A stretch of 64,000 nt of DNA, from assembly GCF_014641495.1 (NCBI RefSeq), contig NZ_BMHV01000006.1, positions 102,579 through 166,578 of the forward strand. The letters are read 5' to 3'. The DNA comes from Terasakiella brassicae (GTDB lineage Bacteria; Pseudomonadota; Alphaproteobacteria; Rhodospirillales; Terasakiellaceae). The translations under genes and the position numbers were made by a program. Positions 8,255 through 19,482 of this stretch are shown in pieces (positions within the stretch are counted from its first letter, which is position 1; every line of letters starts with the position of its first letter). The notes below the pieces were generated by a model. The model saw only the letters and a program-made list of their open reading frames with translations, did not search any database and was not told where the DNA came from.

Positions 8255-9244
8255 ATGAACAAAGTTGGTGTTATAGGTGCCGGTGCGTGGGGTACGGCGC
8301 TGGCCTGTGCAATGCAACGTGCCGGCAATGAGGTTTTATTGCAGGCTTATGAGCCGGAAGTCGCCGAGGCGATCAATCGCAGCCACGCCAACCCGATTTA
8401 TTTACCCAACACAAATTTGAATCCCAATATTCGTGCGACATCGGATTTAATAGATATCATTGGCAGCGATGTCATTTTGATGGTTGCCCCCGCCCAACAT
8501 GTACGCGCAACCTGTAAAGCCTTGCGCCCGATTTGGAAAAAAGGCACGCCTTTGTTGATTTGTGCCAAAGGGATTGAACTGGATAGCGGTTTGATTATGA
8601 GCGAAGTTGTTGGTGAAGAATTACCGGATGTGGAAATTGGTATTTTGTCCGGCCCAACGTTCGCGATCGAAGTTGCCAATGCTTTACCGTCCGCCTGTAC
8701 TTTGGCGATGAAAGAAATGGATCGGGCCATGATAATGGCCAAGGTGGTGGGGTCCAGCCGTTTTCGAATTTATGCTAGTGACGATATTGTCGGTGCGCAG
8801 ATCGGTGGTGCGGTGAAAAACGTTTTGGCGATTGCCAGCGGCATGGCATCAGGCAAAGGGTTTGGCGATAATGCACGTGCGGCCTTGATCACGCGGGGGA
8901 TTTCGGAATTGACCCGTCTGGGTGTGGCCAAGGGGGCAAAGCCGGAAACCCTGATGGGCCTGTCCGGTATGGGCGATTTAACCTTGACCTGTAATTCCAT
9001 GCAATCGCGCAACTTTTCCCTTGGTGTCGCTTTGGGACATGGGGAAAAACTGGAAGATATTCTGAAAGTTCGCAAAGCCGTAACCGAAGGGGTTTTCACC
9101 GCGCGATCAGTTTGTAAACTGGCCGCCAGCCTGCATGTGGACATGCCGATCTGCAAGGCCGTGAACCGGATTTTAAATGAAGGCGCCGACATCAATGAAG
9201 TTGTCGATGACCTGCTTGCCCGTCCCTTTAGAGAAGAGATTTAA
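8255..9244 (+). CDS. gpsA: NAD(P)-dependent glycerol-3-phosphate dehydrogenase
   Basis: A 329-residue cytosolic enzyme reducing dihydroxyacetone phosphate to sn-glycerol 3-phosphate, the backbone precursor of phospholipids. It has the N-terminal dinucleotide-binding loop GAGAWGTALA (residues 7-16), the LSGPTFAIEVA motif near 135, and GAVKNVLAIASG near 185 containing the catalytic lysine. Length is normal. It is followed after 2 bases by a yciI-like gene and then an EVE gene. In many alphaproteobacteria this trio sits directly behind tsaD, which here lies more than 40 kb away. Confidence 0.95.
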   Translation: MNKVGVIGAGAWGTALACAMQRAGNEVLLQAYEPEVAEAINRSHANPIYLPNTNLNPNIRATSDLIDIIGSDVILMVAPAQHVRATCKALRPIWKKGTPLLICAKGIELDSGLIMSEVVGEELPDVEIGILSGPTFAIEVANALPSACTLAMKEMDRAMIMAKVVGSSRFRIYASDDIVGAQIGGAVKNVLAIASGMASGKGFGDNARAALITRGISELTRLGVAKGAKPETLMGLSGMGDLTLTCNSMQSRNFSLGVALGHGEKLEDILKVRKAVTEGVFTARSVCKLAASLHVDMPICKAVNRILNEGADINEVVDDLLARPFREEI

Positions 9245-9246
9245 AT

Positions 9247-9531
9247 ATGTTGTTTGTTGTGAAATGCGTTGATAAAGCAGACTATTTGCAAGTCCGTTTG
9301 GACAACCGTCCCGCCCATGTGGAGTATTTAAAATCCTATGGCGATAAATTATTTGCCGCCGGTCCGACATTAAGTGACGAAGACGATCAGATGAATGGTT
9401 CGGTGGTTATTCTGGATTTGGACACCCGGGCAGAGGCCGAAGACTTTTGTGCCAATGATCCTTACGCAAAAGCCGGTCTGTTTGAATCCGTAACGATTTC
9501 CAAATGGAAAAAAGTTCTACCGGCTGAATAA
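9247..9531 (+). CDS. YciI-like protein
   Basis: A 94-residue protein of the YciI family, a small ferredoxin-like dimeric alpha-beta barrel. Recognisable parts are the early RLDNRPAHVEYL segment, which holds the conserved histidine, GPTLSDEDDQMNGSVVILDLD in the middle and FCANDPYAKAGLFESV near the end. Biochemical role is unknown for most members; some are dehydrochlorinases or decarboxylase-like. The gene lies 2 bases after gpsA and 14 before the EVE gene, so it belongs to the gpsA transcript. Confidence 0.85.
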   Translation: MLFVVKCVDKADYLQVRLDNRPAHVEYLKSYGDKLFAAGPTLSDEDDQMNGSVVILDLDTRAEAEDFCANDPYAKAGLFESVTISKWKKVLPAE

Positions 9532-9545
9532 GGAAACAGATTGCC

Positions 9546-9959
9546 GTGAACTACTGGCTGGTCAAATCCGAACCCGGGTGTTGGTCTTGGGCGGATCACG
9601 TTCAAAAAGGCGTGGAACCGTGGGACGGTGTGCGCAATTTTCAGGCTGCGAAATATATGAAAGCGATGGAAGTCGGTGATCTTGCCTTTTTCTATCACTC
9701 ACAAAAAGAAAAGGCCGTTGTCGGTGTGCTCGAAGTTGTGACAACGGCTTATCCTGATCCCAGTGATGAAAGCGGACGTTTCGTTTGTGTTGATTTCAAA
9801 GCTTTGCACCCCCTAAAACACCCTGTCAGCCTGAAACAAATCAAAGACGACCCGCGTCTTGCAGATATGGCCTTGGTGAAACAGGCCCGCCTATCTGTTC
9901 TGCCGGTTGCGCCGGATGCGTGGGCACTGATCAATGCCTTGGGAGGGGTAGAAGAATGA
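9546..9959 (+). CDS. EVE-domain protein
   Basis: A 137-residue protein starting at GTG with NYWLVKSEPGCWSWADH, the typical opening of EVE (PUA-like) domains. It continues with WDGVRNFQAAKYMKAM and GDLAFFYHS, the core of the fold. EVE domains bind modified bases in DNA or RNA, and stand-alone proteobacterial members often sit near gpsA and yciI as here. Its stop codon overlaps the start of the Rieske gene (ATGA), so translation is probably coupled. Confidence 0.9.
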   Translation: MNYWLVKSEPGCWSWADHVQKGVEPWDGVRNFQAAKYMKAMEVGDLAFFYHSQKEKAVVGVLEVVTTAYPDPSDESGRFVCVDFKALHPLKHPVSLKQIKDDPRLADMALVKQARLSVLPVAPDAWALINALGGVEE

Positions 9960-10297
9960 GCGAGCATAAATTATGCAGCATTCACGAGATTGAAGACGAA
10001 GACAGCAAGGAATTCTTTGTCACACGCGGGGAAAGCGACCAATCTATCTTGGTGGTGAAAAAGGATGGGCAGCTTTCCGTCTTTATCAATAATTGCCCGC
10101 ATTTGGGGATTCCCATGAACCTGGAACCGGATCGATTCTTGGATATGGAAAAGAATTTTATCATGTGTTCGACACATGGGGCGCTTTTTAAAATTGAAGA
10201 CGGCGAATGCGTATATGGCCCCTGTCTGGGCAAGAAGTTAGCCCCCGTTCCTTATGAAATAAGGGGGGAAGAACTCTTTGTCCCCAAAGACTTGTAA
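9956..10297 (+). CDS. Rieske-type [2Fe-2S] ferredoxin
   Basis: A 113-residue soluble protein with the two Rieske cluster motifs CPHLG (C-x-H) near residue 44 and CSTHGALF (C-x2-H) near residue 67, so two Cys and two His ligands are present. It resembles the small electron-transfer ferredoxins of NirD/dioxygenase type rather than the membrane-anchored bc1 subunit, as no membrane segment is present. The start at 9956 overlaps the EVE stop; the frame is open upstream but would then run inside the EVE gene. Redox partner unknown. Confidence 0.88.
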   Translation: MSEHKLCSIHEIEDEDSKEFFVTRGESDQSILVVKKDGQLSVFINNCPHLGIPMNLEPDRFLDMEKNFIMCSTHGALFKIEDGECVYGPCLGKKLAPVPYEIRGEELFVPKDL

Positions 10298-10378
10298 GGC
10301 TTTTACCACAAAGAGACTAGGGATTTCCCCTAATGCCTGCTCCGGTAAGACCAATTTTAAAACATTGTTGCGTCCACG

Positions 10379-10442
10379 AACAGTGATTTATTCACTTGTT
10401 TCGTGCTGAGTTTCTGACATAATCACGCGCAGTGCAATGCAC
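10379..10442. promoter_or_regulatory. Inverted repeats upstream of acs
   Basis: Two dyads lie in the acs leader: AACA-GTGA-TTTAT-TCAC-TTGTT (10379-10400) and GTGCAATGCAC (10432-10442). They sit 66-129 bases before the acs start and could be regulator binding sites. No known operator consensus was matched with confidence, so only the symmetry is claimed. Confidence 0.35.
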
Positions 10443-10507
10443 ACACGTTTAACCGAAGCACGAAAATACGTGCTCATAACAGACACACCTAGGGAGATTC
10501 GCACCAA

Positions 10508-12445
10508 ATGTCCGACATTTACCCCGTCAACCCCGAGATTGCCCAAAAGGCACATGTTGACAACGAAAAATATTTGGAAATGTATAAGCAATCCGTTGAG
10601 AACCCTGATGCCTTCTGGGGCGAACACGGTAAGCGGATCGATTGGTTCAAGCCTTATACCAAAGTAAAAAACACGTCTTTCGATACACACAACGTTGATA
10701 TTCGCTGGTTTGAAGATGGCACGACAAACGTTGCTCACAACTGTTTGGACCGTCACCTTGAAACGCGTGGTGATCAGGTTGCGATTATCTGGGAAGGCGA
10801 CGACCCGTCAGAATCTGAAAACATCACTTATAAAGATTTGCATGAGCGTGTTTGTAAACTCGCCAACGCCATGAAGGCGCGCGGTGTTACCAAAGGCGAC
10901 CGTGTGACCCTTTATATGCCGATGATCCCGGAAGCCGCGATTGCCATGCTGGCTTGTGCGCGGATCGGTGCGATCCATTCGATCGTCTTTGGCGGGTTCT
11001 CCCCGGATGCATTGGCAGACCGTTTGAGAGGCTGCGATGCAAAATGCCTGATCACAGCGGACGAAGGTTTGCGCGGTGGTCGTAAAGTGCCGTTGAAAGC
11101 CAACGCCGATGCGGCGATGGAAAAATTTGATGTAGAAACCTGTATCGTTGTGAAACGCACAGGTGGCAACATCAATATGAAAGACGGTCGCGACGTTTGG
11201 TACGAAGATGTGACGGCTGCAACGTCCAGTGATTGTCCGGCGGAAGAACTTGATGCCGAACACCCGTTGTTCATCCTTTATACATCCGGCTCCACGGGTC
11301 AACCAAAAGGCGTTCTGCATACCACAGGCGGTTATCTGGTTTATGCCTCCATGACGCACGAATATGTGTTCGATTACCATGAAGGTGATGTGTACTGGTG
11401 TACAGCCGATGTGGGCTGGGTAACCGGTCACTCTTACATTGTTTATGGTCCGCTTGCCAACGGGGCGACCACCTTGATGTTTGAAGGCGTGCCGAATTAT
11501 CCGAGTGTTTCACGTTTCTGGGAAGTTTGCGACAAGCACAAAGTCAATATCTTTTACACTGCACCAACGGCTATTCGTTCCTTGATGCGTGAAGGCGATG
11601 AGCCGGTGAAAAAATGCTCACTGGACAGCCTGCGTATTCTTGGCTCTGTAGGGGAACCGATCAACCCGGAAGCCTGGAACTGGTACAATACGGTTGTTGG
11701 TAAAGGCAAATGTCCGATCGTTGATACATGGTGGCAAACCGAAACAGGCGGTATCTTGATTACGCCGCTGCCGGGGGCAACCGATCTGAAACCGGGTTCT
11801 GCAACCCGTCCGTTCTTTGGTGTTCAGCCAGAACTGGTGGATAACGAAGGTAATCCGCTGGACGGTGCGACCGAAGGCAACCTGTGTATTGTGGACAGCT
11901 GGCCGGGCCAGATGCGCACATGCTACGGGGATCACGAACGCTTTATCCAGACGTATTTCTCCACATATCCGGGTAAATACTTCACAGGTGACGGTGCACG
12001 CCGGGATGAAGACGGCTATTATTGGATTACAGGGCGTGTGGATGACGTGATCAACGTTTCCGGTCACCGTATGGGCACAGCCGAAGTTGAATCCGCCCTT
12101 GTGGCCCACCCGAAAGTGGCCGAAGCCGCCGTTGTCGGGGCACCGCATGACCTGAAAGGTCAGGGGATCTATGTCTATGTGACCTTGAACGCCGATGAAG
12201 AACCCAGTGACGAGCTGAAGACAGAGCTGGTAAAATGGGTGCGCCATGAAATCGGCCCGATTGCGTCACCGGATTGGCTGCAATGGTCACCGGGCTTGCC
12301 GAAAACCCGCTCCGGTAAAATCATGCGCCGTATCCTGCGCAAAATCGCCGAAGACGATTTCGGTTCCTTGGGCGATACATCGACCCTCGCTGACCCGAGC
12401 GTCGTCGATGAACTCATCGAAAACCGTCAGAACCGTTCAGACTAA
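10508..12445 (+). CDS. acs: Acetyl-CoA synthetase (AMP-forming)
   Basis: A 645-residue adenylate-forming enzyme converting acetate, ATP and CoA to acetyl-CoA. It has the P-loop-like [12 protein letters not shown] near residue 258, WWQTETGG near 412, [14 protein letters not shown] near 497, and the C-terminal [11 protein letters not shown] near 600, whose lysine is the usual site of regulatory acetylation. Full length for Acs. It is monocistronic, with a leader carrying two inverted repeats and an intrinsic terminator at 12473-12516. The nearby lactate operon hints at growth on small organic acids. Confidence 0.97.
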   Translation: MSDIYPVNPEIAQKAHVDNEKYLEMYKQSVENPDAFWGEHGKRIDWFKPYTKVKNTSFDTHNVDIRWFEDGTTNVAHNCLDRHLETRGDQVAIIWEGDDPSESENITYKDLHERVCKLANAMKARGVTKGDRVTLYMPMIPEAAIAMLACARIGAIHSIVFGGFSPDALADRLRGCDAKCLITADEGLRGGRKVPLKANADAAMEKFDVETCIVVKRTGGNINMKDGRDVWYEDVTAATSSDCPAEELDAEHPLFILYTSGSTGQPKGVLHTTGGYLVYASMTHEYVFDYHEGDVYWCTADVGWVTGHSYIVYGPLANGATTLMFEGVPNYPSVSRFWEVCDKHKVNIFYTAPTAIRSLMREGDEPVKKCSLDSLRILGSVGEPINPEAWNWYNTVVGKGKCPIVDTWWQTETGGILITPLPGATDLKPGSATRPFFGVQPELVDNEGNPLDGATEGNLCIVDSWPGQMRTCYGDHERFIQTYFSTYPGKYFTGDGARRDEDGYYWITGRVDDVINVSGHRMGTAEVESALVAHPKVAEAAVVGAPHDLKGQGIYVYVTLNADEEPSDELKTELVKWVRHEIGPIASPDWLQWSPGLPKTRSGKIMRRILRKIAEDDFGSLGDTSTLADPSVVDELIENRQNRSD

Positions 12446-12472
12446 TCTTTTGATTGTTTGACAGGTTTAGCT

Positions 12473-12516
12473 AAAAAAAACAGCCTCTTCTGTGTAATGC
12501 GGAAGGGGCTGTTTTT
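12473..12516. terminator. Intrinsic terminator between acs and the toxin gene, probably bidirectional
   Basis: An AACAGCC...GGCTGTT stem continues through CTTC/GAAG, with A-run on the left and a T-run on the right. It ends acs transcripts and, read on the other strand, could end the convergent toxin-antitoxin transcript. Confidence 0.8.
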
Positions 12517-12592
12517 GTTTTGTGATCTTAGGAAAGAGGTATTATTCAAATCTTGAACTATCGAACTCTCAAAATCCATTTGTTCTGTCCTA

Positions 12593-12937
12593 CTACTTAG
12601 AATCTAATGGCAATTTCCAGTGTTTAACCAACTTCTTAACAACAAGCGCCTTGGTTTTTTCATCCAAGTGACCAACAGGTTTTAAAGCACTGGTTTCGAC
12701 GGTGGCGATCTTGGCGGTACGGATAATAGATGCGGCCTTTAGCCCCGCTTGATCGAGGTCTTGAATATGAACATCATCCTGCCATGCCTTGTTTTTTGCA
12801 CTGGTGATCATAATTACCCAGACAAGACCTGTATTTTTTGGCTCCCCCACAATCAGGCAAGGGCGGCGTTTCAAAATGGGTCTTTCCACATATGGAAAGG
12901 GAGCGGCAACAATATCAAAAGGTTTAAAGGTCGCCAT
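12593..12937 (-). CDS. PemK/MazF-family toxin (predicted mRNA interferase)
   Basis: A 114-residue basic protein with the PemK/MazF fold signature: an N-terminal FDIVAAPFPYVERP, then RRPCLIVGEPKNTGLVWVIMITSAKN, and SIIRTAKIATVETSAL further on. MazF/PemK toxins cleave mRNA at short sequences and are neutralised by the partner antitoxin. The ATG at 12937 is preferred because it overlaps the antitoxin 3' end by 14 bases, the usual coupling, although the frame stays open upstream to 12991. It diverges somewhat from classical MazF, so target specificity is unknown. Confidence 0.82.
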   Translation of the reverse strand: MATFKPFDIVAAPFPYVERPILKRRPCLIVGEPKNTGLVWVIMITSAKNKAWQDDVHIQDLDQAGLKAASIIRTAKIATVETSALKPVGHLDEKTKALVVKKLVKHWKLPLDSK

Positions 12938-13154
12938 ATGCGTCCTCGTCAGCCTGAGAAAACCATTCAGTGAAGGTGCCGAAAGGATCATCGCCTAATG
13001 CAGTAGAAACATGTTTGGGGCGCATAACAACGGCCCCGTCCATGAGTTCATATTCCAGTTCATCACCCGCTTGAATATGTAGATGTTGGCGTACGGCCAA
13101 GGGGATGACAGTTTGAGATTTTACCGAAACTTTTGATGTAATTTGTGAAGACAT
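12924..13154 (-). CDS. AbrB/MazE-type antitoxin
   Basis: A 76-residue protein with an N-terminal SpoVT/AbrB DNA-binding domain (SKVSVKSQTVIPLAVRQHL, then AGDELEYEL) and an acidic C-terminal tail, GTFTEWFSQADEDAYGDL, as in antitoxins that plug the toxin active site. It lies upstream of the toxin gene and overlaps it, the normal antitoxin-first order. Autoregulation is likely, since two 18-bp imperfect palindromes lie just upstream. Confidence 0.85.
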   Translation of the reverse strand: MSSQITSKVSVKSQTVIPLAVRQHLHIQAGDELEYELMDGAVVMRPKHVSTALGDDPFGTFTEWFSQADEDAYGDL

Positions 13155-13168
13155 GAGAGCCTCATACA

Positions 13169-13211
13169 GTAAGACATTTGACTTACATATAAGGTAAGGC
13201 GTTTGACTTAC
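13169..13211 (-). promoter_or_regulatory. Paired operator-like repeats of the toxin-antitoxin promoter
   Basis: GTAAGACATTTGACTTAC (13169-13186) and GTAAGGCGTTTGACTTAC (13194-13211) differ at three of 18 positions. Each is a dyad GTAAG-N8-CTTAC. Their starts are 25 bases apart and they lie 15-57 bases before the antitoxin start. On the minus strand a TTGACA (13214-13219) sits just upstream and could be a -35 box. They are most likely the sites where the AbrB-type antitoxin, alone or with toxin, represses the operon. Confidence 0.7.
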
Positions 13212-13264
13212 TTTGTCAATGTGCAGTTCACGGCTTATATAGAACTTGATCGTTAGGTGAGCGT

Positions 13265-14107
13265 TTATCCCCGATGCTTATTATGAAAACACAAATGATC
13301 CTCAATAAAGCTGGCGATGAAGTAGTAGCTGTGGTCATAGCCTTCGTGTTGGCGCAAGGTGAGGTTTGTGCTGTTTTCTTGTGCGGCCGCAGCTAAACGT
13401 TCCGGTTTGAGTTCTTTTTCCAGAAAGTCGTCACTCAGGCCTTGATCGATCAGAATGGCTTGTGAGGCTTTGTCTTTTTTCAGTAATTCACACGCATCAT
13501 AATCTTTCCAGCTTTCGCGGTTGTCGCCGAGATAATGTTGAAAAGCCTTTTGTCCCCACGGGGTCTGGGTTGGGTTGCAAATGGGGCTGAAGGCGGTGAT
13601 GGAGCTATAAAGATCCGGGTTTTTAAGCCCGATGGTCAAGGCTCCGTGCCCACCCATAGAATGTCCGCTGATAAAGCGTTGTTTCGTAACCGGAAATGTC
13701 TTTTCAATCAAGGCGGGCAGCTCAGACACCACATAATCATACATGTGATAATGTGTGTTCCACGGGCTTTGTGTGGCATTCAGGTAAAACCCTGCCCCCA
13801 GACCAAAATCGTAAGACCTGTCCGCGTCATCGGGGACATCGTCGCCGCGTGGGCTGGTGTCCGGGGCGACAATGGCAATGCCGAGTTCTGCCGCGATGCG
13901 ATGGGCGCCCGCTTTTTGCATGAAATTTTCATCCGTGCAAGTCAGGCCGGACAGCCAGTAAAGTACTGGAACGGGTGACTTTTCGCTGGCTTGTGGGGGT
14001 AGAAAAATCGCAAAGCGCATGTCACAGTTCAGGCTTTGGCTTGGGTGGCGATATTGTTTATGCCACCCGCCGAAGCTTTTGTTGGTCAATAGATTTTCCA
14101 AGGTCAT
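13265..14107 (-). CDS. fghA: S-formylglutathione hydrolase
   Basis: A 280-residue esterase-D-type alpha/beta hydrolase that splits S-formylglutathione to formate and glutathione, second step of glutathione-dependent formaldehyde oxidation. The nucleophile motif is GHSMGGHGAL near residue 147. The late HEGYDHSYYF provides the catalytic histidine, and YWLSGLTCTDENF near residue 50 is a family signature. It follows frmA by 20 bases on the same strand, forming the usual two-gene detoxification operon. Confidence 0.95.
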   Translation of the reverse strand: MTLENLLTNKSFGGWHKQYRHPSQSLNCDMRFAIFLPPQASEKSPVPVLYWLSGLTCTDENFMQKAGAHRIAAELGIAIVAPDTSPRGDDVPDDADRSYDFGLGAGFYLNATQSPWNTHYHMYDYVVSELPALIEKTFPVTKQRFISGHSMGGHGALTIGLKNPDLYSSITAFSPICNPTQTPWGQKAFQHYLGDNRESWKDYDACELLKKDKASQAILIDQGLSDDFLEKELKPERLAAAAQENSTNLTLRQHEGYDHSYYFIASFIEDHLCFHNKHRG

Positions 14108-14127
14108 GGCAGGGTTATCCTTTTTAT

Positions 14128-16232
<2,105 letters not shown>

Positions 16233-16238
16233 AGCCAA

Positions 16239-16946
16239 TTATTGGGCCGGTTGTGTATCCAAAAGCCTTTGATCCAGTGAATCCATTATGGTTCTGGCAT
16301 TTTTGGATCGTTTTGAAATGACCAAATAGGCGGAATATTGAGAGATTAAATCCACAAGGAAGTCATCGGGGGCCATTTGATTTTTTTTCATGGCATTTTG
16401 TATGGGGCGTGCATAATCCAGCAAATAATCGACATTGCCATTTTGCAATTGGCGAATAGCATCCTGATGTTCAGCCGTTTCAAGGACGGTAATTTTATTT
16501 GCGGGGTCTTTTAAGAACTGAATGCGCCCATCATAAGCATATCCCCGAATGATCAAAACGCTTTTGCCCCGTAATCCGGATAGGCCGGAAATATGGGGGC
16601 GGTCCTTTTTATGATACGCATTTAACGTAATGTGGCTGACGGGTTGATTGCTATAAAAAACATGATCACTCACATCAATGTGATGGGCGGAAATGGTCAT
16701 ATCTGTGCGCCCCAAAATAATATTTTTGGCAAGGCGCGGCGGCGGCAAGGCCTTGTAAACCGGTTGCAGGTCTAATGTTTTTAGGTGTTGATCCAACAGG
16801 TCTTTCCATATGCCACTCAGGGTTCCATCTTCGGCAATAGTGAAATAGGGGTCAAAAGAATAAACGCCGACCGTCAATACTTGTTTGCTCTGCGCAGGCG
16901 TGTGCCATACCAGAAGAAAGACAAGAAGGAGGAAAACCCGTTGCAT
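16239..16946 (-). CDS. Periplasmic solute-binding protein (SBP_bac_3-like)
   Basis: A 235-residue protein with a signal peptide (MQRVFLLLVFLLVWHTPAQS) followed by VLTVGVYSFDPYFTIAEDGTLSGIWKDLL, the typical first lobe of amino-acid-type binding proteins. The ATG at 16946 has GGAG six bases upstream; a TTG two codons earlier is less likely. No permease or ATPase is adjacent, so it may be an orphan sensor-like or rescue binding protein, as often seen in marine alphaproteobacteria. It is convergent with the LysR gene, only 6 bases apart. Confidence 0.75.
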   Translation of the reverse strand: MQRVFLLLVFLLVWHTPAQSKQVLTVGVYSFDPYFTIAEDGTLSGIWKDLLDQHLKTLDLQPVYKALPPPRLAKNIILGRTDMTISAHHIDVSDHVFYSNQPVSHITLNAYHKKDRPHISGLSGLRGKSVLIIRGYAYDGRIQFLKDPANKITVLETAEHQDAIRQLQNGNVDYLLDYARPIQNAMKKNQMAPDDFLVDLISQYSAYLVISKRSKNARTIMDSLDQRLLDTQPAQ

Positions 16947-17175
16947 GCACAACTCCGAATGAAGGGCGGTTTCGGACGGTAACGGTCTTTTCTTTTTATT
17001 GTTTTATATTCTAACAGTTGAATTATGCAATTTCTATTATGCAGAAGTGTAATAATAGAAATTCTGCCAAAGGCACGATATTTCGCATTGCAGACTTAAC
17101 AAGTGCCCCTACATCTGGTATGAGGTGCGCCATATATTCCAACCCATATTATTTTGTAGGAGCTTGGGTCGTATC

Positions 17176-18747
17176 ATGGCTACTCCCATCCGTCGCGCAT
17201 TGCTTTCCGTTTCCGATAAAACCGGCCTTGTTGAGTTCGCTCAGGCCCTGGCAGACAAAGGTGTTGAGCTGTTGTCCACGGGCGGCACGTTCAAAACATT
17301 GAAAGATGCCGGTATTCCGGTGATCGAGGTTTCTTCCCATACCGGTTTCCCGGAAATTATGGATGGTCGTGTCAAGACCTTGCATCCTAAAATCCACGGT
17401 GGCTTGCTGGCCCTGCGCGACAATGACGAACATGTCGCCGCGATGGCAGAACACGATATTGCCCCGATCGATTTGCTGGCGGTCAACCTGTATCCGTTCG
17501 AATCCACTGTGGCGGCGGGTGCGGATTTTGATACCTGCATTGAAAATATCGATATCGGCGGGCCAGCGATGATCCGCGCGGCAGCAAAAAACTGGCAAGG
17601 TGTCTGTACCGTTGTGGATGTTGAAGATTACGCGCTGGTTTTGGAAGAGCTAAACGCAAACAACGGCACAACCGAAGCATTCCGCAAAAAAATGTCGGCA
17701 ACGGCTTATGCGCGAACAGGTGCTTATGATGCGGCCATTTCAAACTGGTATGCCAAACAGCTGGAAATTGATTACCCGAAACGAAAAGTCTTTGCCGGGG
17801 AATTGAAACAAACCATGCGTTATGGCGAAAACTCCCATCAGTCTGCGGCCTTTTATGTCACAGGCGAAAATCGCCCCGGTGTGGCAACGGCAGAACAGTT
17901 GAACGGTAAAGAACTGTCTTATAATAACGTCAACGATACGGACGCCGCTTTTGAACTGGTGTCTGAATTTAAAGACGATACGGCCTGTGTGATTGTTAAA
18001 CATGCCAACCCTTGTGGCGTGGCTGTCGGTGATAACCTGAAAGACGCTTACCTGCGCGCTTATTCGTGTGATACCGAAAGTGCCTTTGGCGGGATCGTGG
18101 CCTTTAACAAAACATTGGACGGTGCAACGGCAGAAGAATTGTCAAAAATCTTCCTCGAAGTGGTGATTGCCCCGCAAATTGACGAAGACGCACTGGCGAT
18201 CCTGTCCGGTAAGAAAAATGTCCGTGTTTTGCAAACTGGTGGCATGCCCAATGCAGGCGATACGGCAGATATGGTCAAAACCATGTCTGGTGGTTTGTTG
18301 GTGCAATCCAAAGACAACCAGATTTTCTCCGATGATTTCAAGGTTGTGACCGAACGTCAACCGACAGAAGCGGAAATGAAAGACCTGCGTTTTGCCTTTA
18401 CGGTTTGTAAGCATGTGAAATCAAACGCGATTATTTATTGCAAAAACAACATGACCGTTGGTGTTGGCGCAGGTCAAATGAGCCGGGTCAATTCTTGCCG
18501 TATCGCGGCTTTTCGCGCGGAACAAGCGGCAAAAACCGCTGGGGATTCTGAAAGTTGGGCAAAAGGGTCTGTTGTGGCCTCTGATGCGTTCTTCCCGTTT
18601 GCGGACGGTTTGATCGAGGCAGCTGAAGCCGGTGCAACAGCCGTCATCCAGCCGGGTGGTTCTATCCGGGATGAAGAAGTCATTGCCGCAGCCAACGAAC
18701 GTGGTCTTGCCATGGTCTTCACCGGGATGCGCCACTTCCGCCACTAA
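17176..18747 (+). CDS. purH: Bifunctional AICAR transformylase / IMP cyclohydrolase
   Basis: A 523-residue enzyme for the last two steps of IMP synthesis. The N-terminal MGS-like cyclohydrolase domain starts [15 protein letters not shown] and has [13 protein letters not shown]. The transformylase domain has [11 protein letters not shown] near residue 270 with the catalytic Lys-His pair, and [10 protein letters not shown] near 455. The ATG at 17176 gives the family start [15 protein letters not shown]; the frame opens 17 codons earlier without support. Downstream lies the composite inverted-repeat element with terminator-like arms. Confidence 0.97.
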   Translation: MATPIRRALLSVSDKTGLVEFAQALADKGVELLSTGGTFKTLKDAGIPVIEVSSHTGFPEIMDGRVKTLHPKIHGGLLALRDNDEHVAAMAEHDIAPIDLLAVNLYPFESTVAAGADFDTCIENIDIGGPAMIRAAAKNWQGVCTVVDVEDYALVLEELNANNGTTEAFRKKMSATAYARTGAYDAAISNWYAKQLEIDYPKRKVFAGELKQTMRYGENSHQSAAFYVTGENRPGVATAEQLNGKELSYNNVNDTDAAFELVSEFKDDTACVIVKHANPCGVAVGDNLKDAYLRAYSCDTESAFGGIVAFNKTLDGATAEELSKIFLEVVIAPQIDEDALAILSGKKNVRVLQTGGMPNAGDTADMVKTMSGGLLVQSKDNQIFSDDFKVVTERQPTEAEMKDLRFAFTVCKHVKSNAIIYCKNNMTVGVGAGQMSRVNSCRIAAFRAEQAAKTAGDSESWAKGSVVASDAFFPFADGLIEAAEAGATAVIQPGGSIRDEEVIAAANERGLAMVFTGMRHFRH

Positions 18748-18773
18748 GGCGAAGAAGGGTATTATCCAAAGAC

Positions 18774-19004
18774 AAAAAGAGCCTGCCAGAAATGGCAAGC
18801 TCTTCAGATTATTGACAAAGCCCCTAAACTGTCATCCCCGACCCTGATCGGGGATCCATCTTTGCTCAATGAGTAACATCTAATCCATTGATTTTAAATG
18901 GATCCCGCGTCAAGCGCGGGATGACGGCTTTTGGTCAATTATTTACTGAAAACACTTTGTCAGCAGTCTGAAGAGCTTGCCAGAAATGGCAGGCTCTTTT
19001 TTTT
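18774..19004. repeat. Composite nested inverted-repeat element after purH
   Basis: Outer arms 18774-18820 and 18955-19004 are inverted copies of about 47 bases, each itself an intrinsic-terminator hairpin (AAGAGC / TGCCA / GAAA / TGGCA / GCTCTT). Inner arms 18831-18859 and 18898-18925 are an inverted pair of GTCATCCC...GGATCCAT hairpins, a type of intergenic palindrome widespread in alphaproteobacteria. A 38-base AT-rich centre separates them. The left outer hairpin carries its T-run on the minus strand, the right one (eight T) on the plus strand. It could be a MITE-like nonautonomous element or a pair of REP-type sequences. Confidence 0.7.
18971..19004 (+). terminator. Intrinsic terminator within the right arm of the composite element
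   Basis: The stem AAGAGCTTGCCA / TGGCAGGCTCTT closes on a GAAA loop and is followed by a run of Ts up to 19004. It is the only copy oriented to stop purH transcripts running rightwards. Confidence 0.8.
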
Positions 19005-19107
19005 GTTTATGAAAATGGCCTGCATGTCTTGTGCCTTTTCTCCTTCCCTCTCGTTGTGATCCTGCTATTCTGTTGTGAATTGTTTTTTGATTTAAGGGAT
19101 GGAAGAT

Positions 19108-19431
19108 ATGATCGTAACCACGACCGATAGTGTTGAAGGCAAATCTGTAACGCAATATTGCGGGATCGTTTCCGGTGAAGCCATTTTGGGGGCGAACCTG
19201 TTTAAGGATTTCTTTGCCGGGATCCGTGATGTGGTGGGCGGTCGATCCGGTGCCTATGAAAAAGAATTTCGCAAAGCCAAAGAAGCCGCCTTGGCTGATA
19301 TGAGGGCGGAAGCACAAAGTTTGGGGGCCGATGCGGTTGTTGCGGTTGATCTGGATTACGAAGTCATCGGCGGCGATCAAAAAACCATGTTGATGGTGTC
19401 TGCCAACGGCACGGCGGTAAAGCTGGGTTAA
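19108..19431 (+). CDS. YbjQ/UPF0145-family protein
   Basis: A 107-residue protein of the UPF0145 (putative heavy-metal-binding) family. It has [14 protein letters not shown] at the start, [23 protein letters not shown], and a C-terminal [17 protein letters not shown] that matches the conserved core. These proteins form pentamers of unknown function. ATG 19108 is preferred over 19099 because AAGGGA lies 8 bases ahead of it and family members start MI(V/I)TTT. It is monocistronic, with a strong terminator at 19454-19480. Confidence 0.88.
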   Translation: MIVTTTDSVEGKSVTQYCGIVSGEAILGANLFKDFFAGIRDVVGGRSGAYEKEFRKAKEAALADMRAEAQSLGADAVVAVDLDYEVIGGDQKTMLMVSANGTAVKLG

Positions 19432-19453
19432 GTGATATAATTTATAAAGAGAA

Positions 19454-19480
19454 ATCCCGGCTTAAGGCCGGGATGTTTCT
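19454..19480. terminator. Intrinsic terminator after the YbjQ gene, possibly serving rsmB too
   Basis: Perfect 8-bp stem ATCCCGGC / GCCGGGAT with a 5-base loop, then GTTTCTTTTC. It lies between convergent genes: the YbjQ gene and rsmB, whose stop is at 19483. Confidence 0.75.
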
Positions 19481-19482
19481 TT

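Noticed and set aside
10808..11431. A 207-codon frame antisense to acs
   Set aside because: It lies inside the adenylation domain of acs on the other strand and shows only the His/Cys/Phe-rich composition of a mirror frame.
17018..17175. Possible ZTP or purine riboswitch upstream of purH
   Set aside because: I looked for the conserved pfl/ZTP and purine aptamer cores and could not match them. The leader has only scattered short complementary stretches.
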